From Eisenbergiella tayi (GTDB lineage Bacteria > Bacillota > Clostridia > Lachnospirales > Lachnospiraceae), in NCBI RefSeq assembly GCF_001881565.1, contig NZ_MPDJ01000013.1, positions 89,259 to 153,258 of the forward strand: a stretch of 64,000 nt of DNA, written 5' to 3'. The position numbers were made by a program, and so were the translations under genes. Within the stretch, counting starts at the first letter, position 1; the number at the start of each line of letters is the position of its first letter. The notes below the pieces were generated by a model that had not been told where the DNA came from, ran no database searches, and was given only the letters and a program-made list of their open reading frames with translations. Of the stretch, positions 34,637 through 44,022 are shown in pieces.

Positions 34637-36727
34637 ATGGCATTTAGACTTGTGATTGCAGAAAAGCCGAGCATGGCGCAGACTATCGCCGCCGCGCTTG
34701 GCATTAAGGGGAAACAGGACGGGTATATCGAGGGCGGCGGCTACCTCATTTCATGGTGCGTCGGGCATTTGGTACAGCTTGCGGAAGCTGCCGCCTACGG
34801 GGAGCAATATAAAAAATGGAGTTTTGACAGCTTACCCATTCTGCCGGAGGAATGGCAGTACGCCGTTGACCCGGACAAGGGGAAGCAATTCAAAACCATT
34901 AAAGAGCTTATGCACCGCGCCGACGTTTCCGAAGTGGTAAATGCGTGTGACGCGGGGCGCGAGGGTGAATTGATTTTCCGCTTTGTCTACGAAGTGGCGG
35001 GCTGCAAGAAGCCCATGCGCCGCTTGTGGATTTCTTCAATGGAGGACGGGGCGATTAAGGCGGGCTTTGCTTCCCTCAAAGACGGGCGGGACTATGGCGC
35101 GCTCTTTGCGTCCGCCCTCTGCCGCGCAAAGGCTGACTGGCTTATCGGCATTAACGCCACCCGGCTTTTCTCCTGCCTGTATGGAAAGACCTTGAACGTG
35201 GGGCGCGTCCAGACCCCGACCTTAAAAATGCTCACCGACCGGGACGCGGCTATCTCCCATTTCCAGAAAGAAAAATATTATCATGTTCGCCTTGATTTAT
35301 CCGGCGCGGACGCGGCAAGCGAAAGGATTTCGGACAAGGCAGAAGCCGACGCGCTGAAAGGGGCTTGCGAAGCGGGAAAGGCGGTATGCGTTTCCCTTAC
35401 CAGAGAGAAGAAAACCGCAGCCCCGCCAAAGCTCTTTGACCTTACCTCTTTGCAGCGGGAAACGAACCGCATTTTCGGTTACACCGCAAAGCAGACCCTT
35501 GACCTTGCACAATCCCTTTATGAAAAGCGGCTCCTTACTTATCCGAGGACGGACAGCAGCTTTCTTACTGACGACATGGGCGGCACCGCAGCGGACATTA
35601 TCGCGCTGCTTTGCGAAAAGCTCCCCTTTATGGCGGGCGCGGACTTCACGCCGGAGATTGCAAAGGTATTAGACAGCAAGAAAGTATCAGACCACCACGC
35701 AATCATTCCCACTATGGAGCTTGCAAAGGCTGACCCGGACGCGCTGCCGGAAAGCGAGAAGAATATCCTTACCCTTGCGGGGGCGCGTCTGCTTTTTGCC
35801 ACCGCCGAGCCGCATATTTATGAAGCGGTTACGGCGGTTTTCTCATGCGCCGGGACAGACTTCACCGCAAGGGGAAAGACCGTACTTGCGGAGGGTTGGA
35901 AAGAGCTTGAACGCAGATACCGGGCGACGCTGAAAGATAAGCCCGAAGCAGAGGACGGGGAAAATGAGGGCGTGACGCTGCCGGAGCTTTCCGAGGGACA
36001 GAACTTTCCTAACCCCGCCGCAAAAGTAACGGAGCATACCACAACGCCGCCGAAGCCCCACAGCGAAGCGTCGCTTCTCTCTGCTATGGAGCGAGCCGGG
36101 AACGGGGACACCGACCCGGACGCGGAACGCCGGGGGCTTGGCACTCCCGCCACCCGCGCCGCCGTCATTGAAAAACTGGTAAAGGGCGGCTTTGCAGAGC
36201 GCAAGGGGAAGCAGCTTATCCCCACGCAGAACGGAGCCGCCCTTATATCAGTCTTGCCGGATATGCTCACTTCCCCGCAGCTTACCGCAGAATGGGAAAA
36301 CAATCTGACGCAGATAGCAAAGGGAGCCGCAGACCCCGGCGAATTTCTGTCCGGCATTGAAGCTATGGCGCGGGAGCTTGTGCAGACACACGCCGCAGCA
36401 CTGGACGGGAAAAAGGATTTGTTCCGGGAGGAAAAGCCCTCTGTCGGCAAATGCCCCCGTTGCGGTTCCCCCGTCCATGAGGGGAAGAAAAACTATTATT
36501 GCAGCAACAAAGAATGTGCCTTTGTCATGTGGAAGAATGACCGCTTTTTCGAGGAACGCAAGACCGCTTTTTCCGCGAAGATTGCCGCCGCGCTCCTTAA
36601 ATCCGGCAAAGTGAATGTGAAGAAGCTCTATTCCCCGAAAACAGGCAAGACCTATGACGGAACTATCGTTCTGGCTGACACTGGCGGGAAATACGTCAAC
36701 TACCGTATCGAAGTACAGAAGAACTAA
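34637..36727 (+). CDS. topB: DNA topoisomerase III, type IA (ICE-B)
   Basis: A 696-residue enzyme with a Toprim domain (VIAEKPSMAQTI at the N-terminus, CDAGREGELIFRF near residue 100), the catalytic tyrosine in LLTYPRTDSSFL near 300, and GLGTPATRAAVIEKL. A C-terminal zinc finger GKCPRCGSPV...CSNKECAFVMWKNDRFFEE follows. It would resolve DNA during conjugative replication. Intact, unlike the ICE-A copy, and of equal length to the reconstructed ICE-A enzyme. AAAGGAGG precedes the ATG. Confidence 0.93.
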   Translation: MAFRLVIAEKPSMAQTIAAALGIKGKQDGYIEGGGYLISWCVGHLVQLAEAAAYGEQYKKWSFDSLPILPEEWQYAVDPDKGKQFKTIKELMHRADVSEVVNACDAGREGELIFRFVYEVAGCKKPMRRLWISSMEDGAIKAGFASLKDGRDYGALFASALCRAKADWLIGINATRLFSCLYGKTLNVGRVQTPTLKMLTDRDAAISHFQKEKYYHVRLDLSGADAASERISDKAEADALKGACEAGKAVCVSLTREKKTAAPPKLFDLTSLQRETNRIFGYTAKQTLDLAQSLYEKRLLTYPRTDSSFLTDDMGGTAADIIALLCEKLPFMAGADFTPEIAKVLDSKKVSDHHAIIPTMELAKADPDALPESEKNILTLAGARLLFATAEPHIYEAVTAVFSCAGTDFTARGKTVLAEGWKELERRYRATLKDKPEAEDGENEGVTLPELSEGQNFPNPAAKVTEHTTTPPKPHSEASLLSAMERAGNGDTDPDAERRGLGTPATRAAVIEKLVKGGFAERKGKQLIPTQNGAALISVLPDMLTSPQLTAEWENNLTQIAKGAADPGEFLSGIEAMARELVQTHAAALDGKKDLFREEKPSVGKCPRCGSPVHEGKKNYYCSNKECAFVMWKNDRFFEERKTAFSAKIAAALLKSGKVNVKKLYSPKTGKTYDGTIVLADTGGKYVNYRIEVQKN

Positions 36728-36736
36728 AAACTTGAA

Positions 36737-36835
36737 TAGCAAGCATAGGAAGCGGGTACCCACTTCCGTAAATCCCCGTTGCGACGCTGACGCGCCGGAC
36801 GGGGATTTTGCTTGTTGGGAAGTTTCCCAAACCCT
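36737..36835 (+). other. oriT-like site of ICE-B, copy 1 (after topB)
   Basis: TAGCAAGCATAGGAAGCGGG is followed by TACCCACTTCC (an imperfect GGAAG/CTTCC stem), an ATCCCCGT/ACGGGGAT stem and TTGGGAAGTTTCCCAA. It is nearly identical in its first 34 bases to the inverted copy at 44023-44121. It corresponds in position to ICE-A's 14642-14742 site. Confidence 0.65.
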
Positions 36836-36967
36836 CTTTTGCGGAGGGCTTCACCCTCTAAAAATTTTTGAGAAATCTTTGGCAGAAATGCGGGCGTACC
36901 CGTAGTAGACCATGCAGCCCAAAAATGCAGCTTGTGACGCTGCCCCAAAGAAAGGAGGTTTTTCACT

Positions 36968-39900
36968 ATGGCAAGTTTACGGGACACCGTAAAGGACTAT
37001 CAAGACGAGCTTAGGGACGGTATCGCATGGGTGGCGTTCTGGAAACAGGGGCGTTCATGGAACGCGGAATATTTTCATCTTGATATGGACGACACCCTCT
37101 ACCCGGAGGACAGGAGCCGGTTAGAGGAAATCAAAAGCACCGACCCCGCCGCCGTTATCCTAAACGGCTATTACTGCGGGCATTTAGGCGAGGACATGAG
37201 CCTTGACGAGCTGACCGCCGGAGTGCGCTACCACTACGAAAACAGCATGAACGACATTGACGGTTTTATCGGGGCGCATGACGACAGGCTTCCCCCGGAG
37301 GTTATCGAGGAAGCGAGGGCAGCCGCCCATGAAGCGGGGCTTCCCTTTTCCGAAAAGCCCTACCGGGACGGAGAGGATTTTAACCCCTATGTATTTGACG
37401 GGAGCATGAGCATTGAGGATTTTGAGCTTATGCACCGCATGATTGAAAAAGAAAGGAGCGAACAAATGGCAGAACCGATTTTAAGCGGCTATCTTTCCAA
37501 TCTTGGGAAGTACACCGAGGGCAGACCCGCGGGCGAATGGGTGACGTTCCCCACGACTGCCGAACATCTGAAAGAAGTCTTTGACCGTATCGGGATTGAC
37601 TTCAAGCATTACGAGGAATGGCATTTCACAGAATTTCAATCCCCTATCCCCGGCTTGGCGGAACATTTAAGCGAGTATTCCCACCCCGACGAGCTGAACT
37701 ATTTAGGGAAGCTCTTGGAAATGCAGTTTGACGACGACCGGGAGAAATTCATTGCAGCCATTGAATACGGCGACCATGCCGACAGCTTACAGGACATCAT
37801 CAACCTTGCACAAAACCTTGACTGCTACTGGATTTATCCGTCCGTCCACAATGAAGAAGAATACGGGCGTTATCTGGTTGATGAACTGGAAGAACCCGAA
37901 CTGCCCGAAGAAGCGAAAAAGTATTTCATGTATGAGGAATACGGGCGCGACGCTTCCATTAACGACGACGGTATGTTTACCGAAAAGGGCTATATCTACA
38001 ACAACCGCAACACCTTTACAGAATGGTACGACGGGCGCGACGTTCCACAGGAATACCGGGTAACGCCGCAGCCCCCGCAGCGGTCACGCCCCGACCCGGA
38101 AAAAGCAGATTTTGACGCAGCCGCGCCGGGGCAGAGAACCGCGCAGACCGCAGAGCAGCCACAGGAGCCGCGCCCGGTTATCCCTATCGTGCTGACGAGC
38201 GAGAAGCCCGCCGAGAAATTAAAAGAGATTACCGACCGTCTGGAACAGGGTATTGCGGAACTCTTTGACAGCGAGCGTTACAAGGAATATCTGAAAGTCA
38301 TGTCAAAATTCCATAATTACAGCTTCCGAAACACCGTCCTTATCGCCATGCAGAAGCCGGACGCTTCCCTTGTGGCGGGCTTTTCCGCTTGGAAGAATAA
38401 CTTTGAGCGAAACGTGATGAAAGGGCAAAAGGGAATTAAAATCATTGCCCCGTCGCCCTATAAAATCAAACAGGAAATGCAGAAAATCGACCCGCACACA
38501 CAGAAGCCCATAATCGGCAAGGATGGAAAGCCCGTCACCGAGGAAAAGGAAGTCACCATACCCGCCTACAAGGTGGTATCCGTCTTTGACGTTTCCCAGA
38601 CCGAGGGAAAGGAGCTGCCGGATATTGCCGTTGACGAGCTGACGGGCGACGTTGACCGCTACAAGGATTTTTTCGCAGCCCTTGAAAAGACTTCCCCCGT
38701 TCCTATCGCCTTTGAGAATATCGAGGGCGGCTCTCATGGCTACTACCACTTGGAGGACAAGCGCATTGCTATCAACGAGGGCATGAGCGAATTACAGACC
38801 TTAAAGACCGCCATTCACGAAATCGCCCATGCGAAGCTGCACGACATTGACCTCAACGCGCCAAAGGACGAGCAGCAGCCCCACGTTGACCGCCGCACCC
38901 GCGAAGTCGAAGCGGAAAGCGTCGCCTATACTGTCTGCCAACATTACGGGCTTGACACGTCGGACTACTCTTTCGGCTATGTCGCCGGGTGGAGCAGCGG
39001 GCGGGAGCTGTCCGAGCTGAAAAGCTCCCTTGAAACGATACGCAGCGCAGCCGCCGAGATTATCAATTCCATAGACGAAAATCTTGCGGAGCTGCAAAAG
39101 GCACAGGACAAGGAGCAGACCGCCGGACAGGAGCAGCCCACCAGAGAGGAAAAGGCAGCCCCGAAAGAACAGCCGCAGCCGGAAGCCCCGGCAAAGGCAG
39201 ATACAGCCGGGAAAGAGAAGCCGGAAGCAGCCGCACCGGGAAAATCCGGCGCACAGGAAAAGGCGGGCGCAGCCCCGAAAGAAGCCTTTACCCCGGAAAC
39301 GATTTACAAGATGCGCCGGAACCCTTACGGCGACAGCCCGGAAAACAGCCACCTCTTGCAAGCCTATGTGACACAGGAGAACGGGCGGGCGAAAATGGGC
39401 GACGTGCTTTATACGGGAACGCCGGAGAAATGCCGCGAGCTTATGGGGCAGCTCAAAAGCGGCGGGCTGACCGAGGGCGACGTAAAGCAGCTTTACGCAA
39501 AGGCACAGGAAACGGCGCAGACCGCCGGACAGGACAAAGACACCTTTTCCATTTACCAGATAAAAGGCGGGGACGAAACAAGGGATTTCCGCTTTGAGCC
39601 ATACGACCGCCTGCAGGCGGCGGGAAATGTGGTTGACAGGGCGAACTATGAGCTTGTCTATTCCGCGCCCCTTGCGCCGGAAACTTCCCTTGAAGATATT
39701 TACACCCGTTTCAATATCGACCACCCCAAAGATTTTAAGGGACACAGCCTTTCCGTTTCGGACGTGGTAGTGCTTCATCAGGACGGACAGGACGCGGCGC
39801 ATTTCGTTGACAGTGTAGGTTTCCGGGAAGTGCCGGAGTTTTTACAGGAGCAGAAGCAGCTTACCCCGGACGACTTGGAAACGGGCGAAACTGTCAAAAC

Positions 39901-40336
39901 ACCGAGAGGGACTTTCCATGTAACCGCTATGAGCCGGGAGCAGATAGAAGCCGCCGGATATGGCTTTCACCACCAGTCGGACGACGGAAAGTATCTGATT
40001 ATGGGGAATGGGACGCGGGCGTTTGCCGTTGCCGCAGAACAGGCGCAGCGGGACAATCCCTTGAAAACCGCCGAGCAGACCATAGAGCAGAACGGAAACA
40101 TGATTGACGGTATCATCAACAACACCCCCACCGTTGACGAACTGGAAGCAAAGGTAAAGGCGGGCGAGCAGATTTCCCTTGTTGACCTGGCTAACGCTGT
40201 CAAAGCCGACAAGGAGCGCGGCAAGGGAGCGAAGCCGGAAAAAAAGCCCTCTATCCGGGCGCAGCTTAGAGCCGACAAGGAAAAGGCGCAGAAGAAAAAC
40301 GCAAAGCAGAAGTCACAGGACTTGGAAAGGAGCTGA
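36968..40336 (+). CDS. Polyvalent antirestriction protein (ArdA, ArdC, zinc peptidase, YodL, DUF4316), ICE-B
   Basis: 1122 residues. Residues 1-165 are an unassigned domain. ~171-365 is ArdA antirestriction (LSGYLSNLGKYTEGRPAGEWVTF), a DNA mimic that blocks type I restriction. ~417-560 is the ArdC N-terminal ssDNA-binding domain, with zinc peptidase HEIAHAKLH near 617. YodL follows at ~860 and DUF4316 at ~970. A Gln/Pro/Lys-rich linker spans ~710-780. AAAGGAGG precedes. An LtrC-like position in the operon; it likely protects incoming DNA. Confidence 0.87.
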   Translation: MASLRDTVKDYQDELRDGIAWVAFWKQGRSWNAEYFHLDMDDTLYPEDRSRLEEIKSTDPAAVILNGYYCGHLGEDMSLDELTAGVRYHYENSMNDIDGFIGAHDDRLPPEVIEEARAAAHEAGLPFSEKPYRDGEDFNPYVFDGSMSIEDFELMHRMIEKERSEQMAEPILSGYLSNLGKYTEGRPAGEWVTFPTTAEHLKEVFDRIGIDFKHYEEWHFTEFQSPIPGLAEHLSEYSHPDELNYLGKLLEMQFDDDREKFIAAIEYGDHADSLQDIINLAQNLDCYWIYPSVHNEEEYGRYLVDELEEPELPEEAKKYFMYEEYGRDASINDDGMFTEKGYIYNNRNTFTEWYDGRDVPQEYRVTPQPPQRSRPDPEKADFDAAAPGQRTAQTAEQPQEPRPVIPIVLTSEKPAEKLKEITDRLEQGIAELFDSERYKEYLKVMSKFHNYSFRNTVLIAMQKPDASLVAGFSAWKNNFERNVMKGQKGIKIIAPSPYKIKQEMQKIDPHTQKPIIGKDGKPVTEEKEVTIPAYKVVSVFDVSQTEGKELPDIAVDELTGDVDRYKDFFAALEKTSPVPIAFENIEGGSHGYYHLEDKRIAINEGMSELQTLKTAIHEIAHAKLHDIDLNAPKDEQQPHVDRRTREVEAESVAYTVCQHYGLDTSDYSFGYVAGWSSGRELSELKSSLETIRSAAAEIINSIDENLAELQKAQDKEQTAGQEQPTREEKAAPKEQPQPEAPAKADTAGKEKPEAAAPGKSGAQEKAGAAPKEAFTPETIYKMRRNPYGDSPENSHLLQAYVTQENGRAKMGDVLYTGTPEKCRELMGQLKSGGLTEGDVKQLYAKAQETAQTAGQDKDTFSIYQIKGGDETRDFRFEPYDRLQAAGNVVDRANYELVYSAPLAPETSLEDIYTRFNIDHPKDFKGHSLSVSDVVVLHQDGQDAAHFVDSVGFREVPEFLQEQKQLTPDDLETGETVKTPRGTFHVTAMSREQIEAAGYGFHHQSDDGKYLIMGNGTRAFAVAAEQAQRDNPLKTAEQTIEQNGNMIDGIINNTPTVDELEAKVKAGEQISLVDLANAVKADKERGKGAKPEKKPSIRAQLRADKEKAQKKNAKQKSQDLERS

Positions 40337-40339
40337 CCC

Positions 40340-41293
40340 ATGCCGGAACAGAGTAAATTTGAAAACGTGGATTTGTTCGCTTCCCTTGAAGCGATTATGA
40401 AGCAGAACACAGGCTTTTACCAGAGCGACTTAGACATTGACAAAGAGATTATCGCAAAGGCGGCGGCAAGCCCCAACAGGGAGGACAAGACCCTTTTGTG
40501 GTTCTGCCGCCCGTCCGGGACGCACTGTTTCCGGGAGCGCGACGTTTTCCTCAAAGACACCGCGCCCCACAACACATGGCGTTTCTACATGGAGCAGACA
40601 AGCGACCGCGTCCTTGCCTATGCAATCGAGCTGACGGGAAAGGAGCGCGGGAAAATTAAGGGCAATCTGTACGAACTGGACTACGCTAAACATTATGAGC
40701 GCGTCAAGGAAAAGGAACTGCCCGCCGATACGGTGAAGCTGATTTATGAGCGAGGGGAAAGGGAGATACCCGCCGGACGGTTCTTCAACGGCAACCCAGA
40801 CCCGCAGCTTGGGAAGTTTGAACGCTTTGAAGCCCTACCCGACGACCCGGACGCGCTGCAATCACTCTTACAGGAAGAACGGCGCAGCCGGGAGCAGCTT
40901 CCACCGGGGGACTTCAAGGCGCATATCACAGCCTTGCGGGACGGGCTGATTGAAACGGAAGCGCGGCGCATTGTGCGGGAAATGAAGCGGCACTATGAGC
41001 CGAATAGCCCGAACAAGACCCATTTCATGGCAGAGCTTTCCCCGGCGTTCATGCGGCTTGCAGCCACAAAGGACACTGACCGCCTTTTCTCCATGCTGCC
41101 CTATAAGACTCTTTCCTTTTCCAAAATCGAGGGCAGACATGGGACGTATGCGCTGATTGACAAGGGGGAGAACCGGGACAGGGAGATAAGGAAGCCCCGC
41201 CCCTCTATCCGGGCGCAGCTTAAAGCAGACAAGGCAAAGACCGCCCCGAAAAAGGCGGCGGCAAAAACAAAAAATCACGATATGGAGGTATGA
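40340..41293 (+). CDS. Conserved Tn1549-like ICE protein of unknown function (ICE-B)
   Basis: A 317-residue homologue of the ICE-A protein at 7538-8482. Shared blocks are RPSGT.CFRERDVFLKDT, NSPNKTHFMAELSP and DTDRLFSMLPYK. It ends in a basic tail with PSIRAQLKADKAK. It starts 3 bases after the polyvalent gene with GGAAAGGAG upstream. No enzymatic motif was recognised. Confidence 0.8.
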   Translation: MPEQSKFENVDLFASLEAIMKQNTGFYQSDLDIDKEIIAKAAASPNREDKTLLWFCRPSGTHCFRERDVFLKDTAPHNTWRFYMEQTSDRVLAYAIELTGKERGKIKGNLYELDYAKHYERVKEKELPADTVKLIYERGEREIPAGRFFNGNPDPQLGKFERFEALPDDPDALQSLLQEERRSREQLPPGDFKAHITALRDGLIETEARRIVREMKRHYEPNSPNKTHFMAELSPAFMRLAATKDTDRLFSMLPYKTLSFSKIEGRHGTYALIDKGENRDREIRKPRPSIRAQLKADKAKTAPKKAAAKTKNHDMEV

Positions 41294-41502
41294 GCATGAT
41301 TAGACTGACTGTTGAAGAAACAAACCTTTTGAGCATTTACAACGAGGGCGGCAAGCGGGCTTTGATTGAGAATGTCAACGCCGCGCTGCCCTACATGGAC
41401 GCGGATATGCGGGAGCTTGCAAAGCGCACCCTTTCCAAAGTGGACGCTTTGACCGAAGCGGAATTTGCAGAGCTTCCCATTTACGCCGCTGATGAAGTAT
41501 GA
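41290..41502 (+). CDS. Transposon-transfer assisting protein, TTRAP family (ICE-B)
   Basis: 70 residues (MSMIRLTVEETNLLSIYNEGG), homologous to the ICE-A gene at 7334-7534. It overlaps both neighbours by 4 bases (ATGA type). A small conserved protein at the end of the transfer operon; mechanism unknown. Confidence 0.75.
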   Translation: MSMIRLTVEETNLLSIYNEGGKRALIENVNAALPYMDADMRELAKRTLSKVDALTEAEFAELPIYAADEV

Positions 41503-41864
41503 ACGGGGTTAAGCGGCTGACGCCGCCCCAGAGCCGGAAAGTCAACGCCCTTGTGCGCCGGACGTGCTGCAACTATGATAACGGGAACTGTATCTTACTG
41601 GACGACGGAGACGAATGCGTATGTCCGCAGCTCATTTCCTATTCGCTTCTCTGCAAGTGGTTCCGGGTTGCGGTGCTTCCCGCCGACAGGCTGCTCTATG
41701 CGGAGCTTTACCAGACAGGGGATAAGAAGAAATGTACCGAGTGCGGCGCGTTCTTTGCGTCAACCTCTAACAGTGTCAAATACTGCCCCGTCTGCCGGAA
41801 GCGTATCACCCGCAGACAAGCCGCCGAGCGCATGAGGAAAAGACGCACCCCTGTTACGCAGTAG
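41499..41864 (+). CDS. Cysteine-rich VLP protein (ICE-B)
   Basis: 121 residues with CCNYDNGNCILLDDGDECVC and a C-terminal zinc ribbon CTECGAFF...YCPVCRKR. Homologue of ICE-A 5286-5639. Here it is transcribed with the transfer operon, whereas in ICE-A it follows the relaxase, so the mob genes have been re-arranged relative to it. Its last codons (VTQ-stop) come from the GTTACGCAGTAG repeat of copy B2. Confidence 0.85.
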   Translation: MNGVKRLTPPQSRKVNALVRRTCCNYDNGNCILLDDGDECVCPQLISYSLLCKWFRVAVLPADRLLYAELYQTGDKKKCTECGAFFASTSNSVKYCPVCRKRITRRQAAERMRKRRTPVTQ

Positions 41865-41964
41865 GCGCGGAAAATCCCTTGATTTACAGGGCTTTCCGGG
41901 CGTGAAAATCGGATAGGCGATACTTTATACCTTTATCCCCGAAAATGGCGTTCTACTGCGTAAC
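41853..41964. repeat. 112-bp element with 12-bp terminal inverted repeats, copy B2
   Basis: It is bounded by GTTACGCAGTAG (41853-41864) and CTACTGCGTAAC (41953-41964), the same ends as copy B1 20 kb upstream. The internal TTATACCTTTATCCCCGAAA is shared with B1. The left repeat supplies the stop codon of the Cys-rich gene, as in ICE-A copy A1. Confidence 0.7.
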
Positions 41965-41991
41965 ATTCACGAAAACAGCACCCATAAAAAG

Positions 41992-42039
41992 ACAGGGCGC
42001 GGAAGTCATATACCGGCTTCCGCGTCCTGTTCTTTTTTT
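41992..42039. terminator. Terminator between convergent operons of ICE-B
   Basis: ACAGG-GCGCGGAAG pairs with CTTCCGCG-TCCTGT across TCATATACCGG and is followed by TCTTTTTTT. It ends the transfer operon on the plus strand; an A-rich flank on the left suggests it may also work for the minus-strand mob operon. Confidence 0.75.
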
Positions 42040-42041
42040 GC

Positions 42042-42293
42042 CTATCTGACATTTCCCTTTTCCATTTCTTCAAGTGGGAACTGCGGGAGGGCTTCTATCA
42101 GCTTCTTTGTGATAGACTGGCGCATATCTTCGTTGATTTCCTGTTTCGTGCTTCCGTCCGGCTGTCTGACCGCTACCGTCGATAGCCTGTCGATTTCGTC
42201 CTTGTAGCACTCCACGACTTTCTCCACCGCCCATTTTTCCCCGGCAACGGCGGCGCGTATGGTTTCATATTCCGGCATTTTCTGGTTTTCCAT
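42042..42293 (-). CDS. HTH_16-like conjugative transposon protein (ICE-B)
   Basis: An 83-residue helical protein (YETIRAAVAGEKWAVEKVVECYKDEIDRLS...). It shares the pattern of the 47141-47407 protein and of Tn916-type helix-turn-helix regulators (HTH_16). It lies downstream of the relaxase on the minus strand. DNA binding is inferred. Confidence 0.65.
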   Translation of the reverse strand: MENQKMPEYETIRAAVAGEKWAVEKVVECYKDEIDRLSTVAVRQPDGSTKQEINEDMRQSITKKLIEALPQFPLEEMEKGNVR

Positions 42294-42358
42294 GCTTCAA
42301 CGCTCCTGTCTGTATTTGATAGCCTTATCATAGCACAGCGGCGGGGATTTTGCTATCC

Positions 42359-43705
42359 TTATCCGCGCTCTGTTCCCTTTTCACGTTCCGGCTGCCTGTC
42401 TGCCTGTAAAATGCTGTCAATGTTCTGCTTGATAATATCATATTCCCGGACTTTCTTTTTCAGCTTCCCATAGTCGGCGTAAAGGGCTTCTTTCTGCGCT
42501 TGGAGGGCTTCATACTCCGATTGCAGCGCGGCAAGGTTCGGGAGCTTTGCAATGCCCGCCGCTTTCAACGACCTTGCGGCGGCTTCATGTAGGATAATCG
42601 CCTGTTCCTGTCCGGCGCGGTACTTCTCCCTGTTCCTTGCCTTGCGGTATGCGTCATAGACGGGCTTTGTCTTTTGGTAGGTGGAAACATTCTTGATAAG
42701 CACCGCCATGTCCGCAAGCCGCTTTTCCGCGTTCTTCAATGCGTCTGCCGCCTGTCCGCTTTCCGCTGACATTTCCTCAATCCGGCTGACTAAATCCGCG
42801 TACTGTTCAATCTTGTGTTCCGTCAAGAAATTCATGGTTTTAGCTGCCTGTTTCAGATTGTGGATTTTCGCCCACTGTTCATAGCCCTTACTCTGCGCCG
42901 CCTTGATACTGTTCTCAATGTCGATAAGCAGCGAAACGTCGCGCTGCTCTCTGGGGGCTTTCGCCGCCTTTGCCCGTCTGCCCGCTATCCGTTCCCTTAT
43001 GGCTTCCTCTGTATAGTCTGCGCCGAGGGTTTTTAGGCGGGTGAAGCGTTCCTGTCCGGGGGCGCGGCATGAAACATATTTCCCCGGCTTTATCTCATAG
43101 CCCGCCGCCTGTAACCGCGTTAGCAATTCCTCAAAACTGGAAACTTGGGGGATAAGCGCGTCAACGGCAATCTTTAGCTTGCCTTTCCAACTTGTACCCG
43201 TCTTTTCTGCCTGGTACTCCGCATAGCTCTTTCCCTTGCTGCCCTTGCCGGGGACGACGACGGACAAGCCATTTTCCCGGCACAGCTTGTCGCTCATGTT
43301 CCGTATGCCGTAATAGCTCCTTTTGTTGGAATTGTATTTGTGATGGTCTACAAAATTCACCGCGCAAAAAATGACGTGGTTATGGATATGCCCCTTGTCA
43401 ATGTGCGTCGTCACAACATATTCATGCTGCCCCTTTGTCACCGCGTCGGCAAGCTGCTTCCCGATTTCGTGGGCTTTCTCATAGTCCACTTCCCCCGGCG
43501 CAAAGGACTGTATCAAGTGAAAGGCTAAATTGCTGCCCTTATCCAGTGCTTGCGAGAGGGTATAGCCGAACTCAATGTCTGCCGTTTCATAGGAGCAGCC
43601 GAAAGAGGATATGAGCATTTTCCCGTCCGTCTTGTCCGGGTTTTCGATATAGTCAAGGGCTTTGCTTAGGGTGCTTTTAACAGGCTTAATCTTTGTAACC
43701 GCCAT
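42359..43705 (-). CDS. MOBP-type relaxase (ICE-B)
   Basis: 448 residues with the metal-binding motif HIDKGHIHNH at residues 101-110, exactly as in the ICE-A relaxase. N-terminal MAVTKIKPVKSTLSKALDYIENPDKTDGK. The C-terminal part from ~290 is a charged coiled coil. It starts inside the 3' end of mobC (40-base overlap). It would nick the oriT at 44023-44121. Confidence 0.93.
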   Translation of the reverse strand: MAVTKIKPVKSTLSKALDYIENPDKTDGKMLISSFGCSYETADIEFGYTLSQALDKGSNLAFHLIQSFAPGEVDYEKAHEIGKQLADAVTKGQHEYVVTTHIDKGHIHNHVIFCAVNFVDHHKYNSNKRSYYGIRNMSDKLCRENGLSVVVPGKGSKGKSYAEYQAEKTGTSWKGKLKIAVDALIPQVSSFEELLTRLQAAGYEIKPGKYVSCRAPGQERFTRLKTLGADYTEEAIRERIAGRRAKAAKAPREQRDVSLLIDIENSIKAAQSKGYEQWAKIHNLKQAAKTMNFLTEHKIEQYADLVSRIEEMSAESGQAADALKNAEKRLADMAVLIKNVSTYQKTKPVYDAYRKARNREKYRAGQEQAIILHEAAARSLKAAGIAKLPNLAALQSEYEALQAQKEALYADYGKLKKKVREYDIIKQNIDSILQADRQPEREKGTERG

Positions 43706-43995
43706 ATCTCCGCAAGCACCCCCTTTATTTCCTCTATGTCCTCTTGGTATGCGTTCCCCGCCGCGTTCACGCGGCGGGCTATCTGGTTGACGTTGACACC
43801 GATTTTCTGTATCTCTGCGGTCATTGCCTTTATATCGGCGTGGTCTATCTGAATGATATACCCGTCAATGGCAATCTTCCGCAGATACGCCGCCATGTTC
43901 CGGGTGGGTACGAGCTTCATTTTTTCCAGTATTAAATCCCGTTCCGCTTCCGTCACTCTGAATTTGATTTGCACCGTCCTTTTCCGTCCGTCCAT
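43666..43995 (-). CDS. mobC: MobC-like relaxosome accessory protein (ICE-B)
   Basis: 109 residues from ATG 43995 (AAAGGAG upstream); a longer frame from 44046 has no ribosome binding site. The pattern IKFRVTEAERDLILEKMKLVPTRN and GVNVNQIARRVNAAG matches the ICE-A protein residue for residue in spacing. It first binds oriT and assists the relaxase. Confidence 0.88.
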   Translation of the reverse strand: MDGRKRTVQIKFRVTEAERDLILEKMKLVPTRNMAAYLRKIAIDGYIIQIDHADIKAMTAEIQKIGVNVNQIARRVNAAGNAYQEDIEEIKGVLAEIWRLQRLSLLKAP

Positions 43996-44022
43996 TGCTT
44001 CGCTCCTTTCCTTTCCGTTCCG

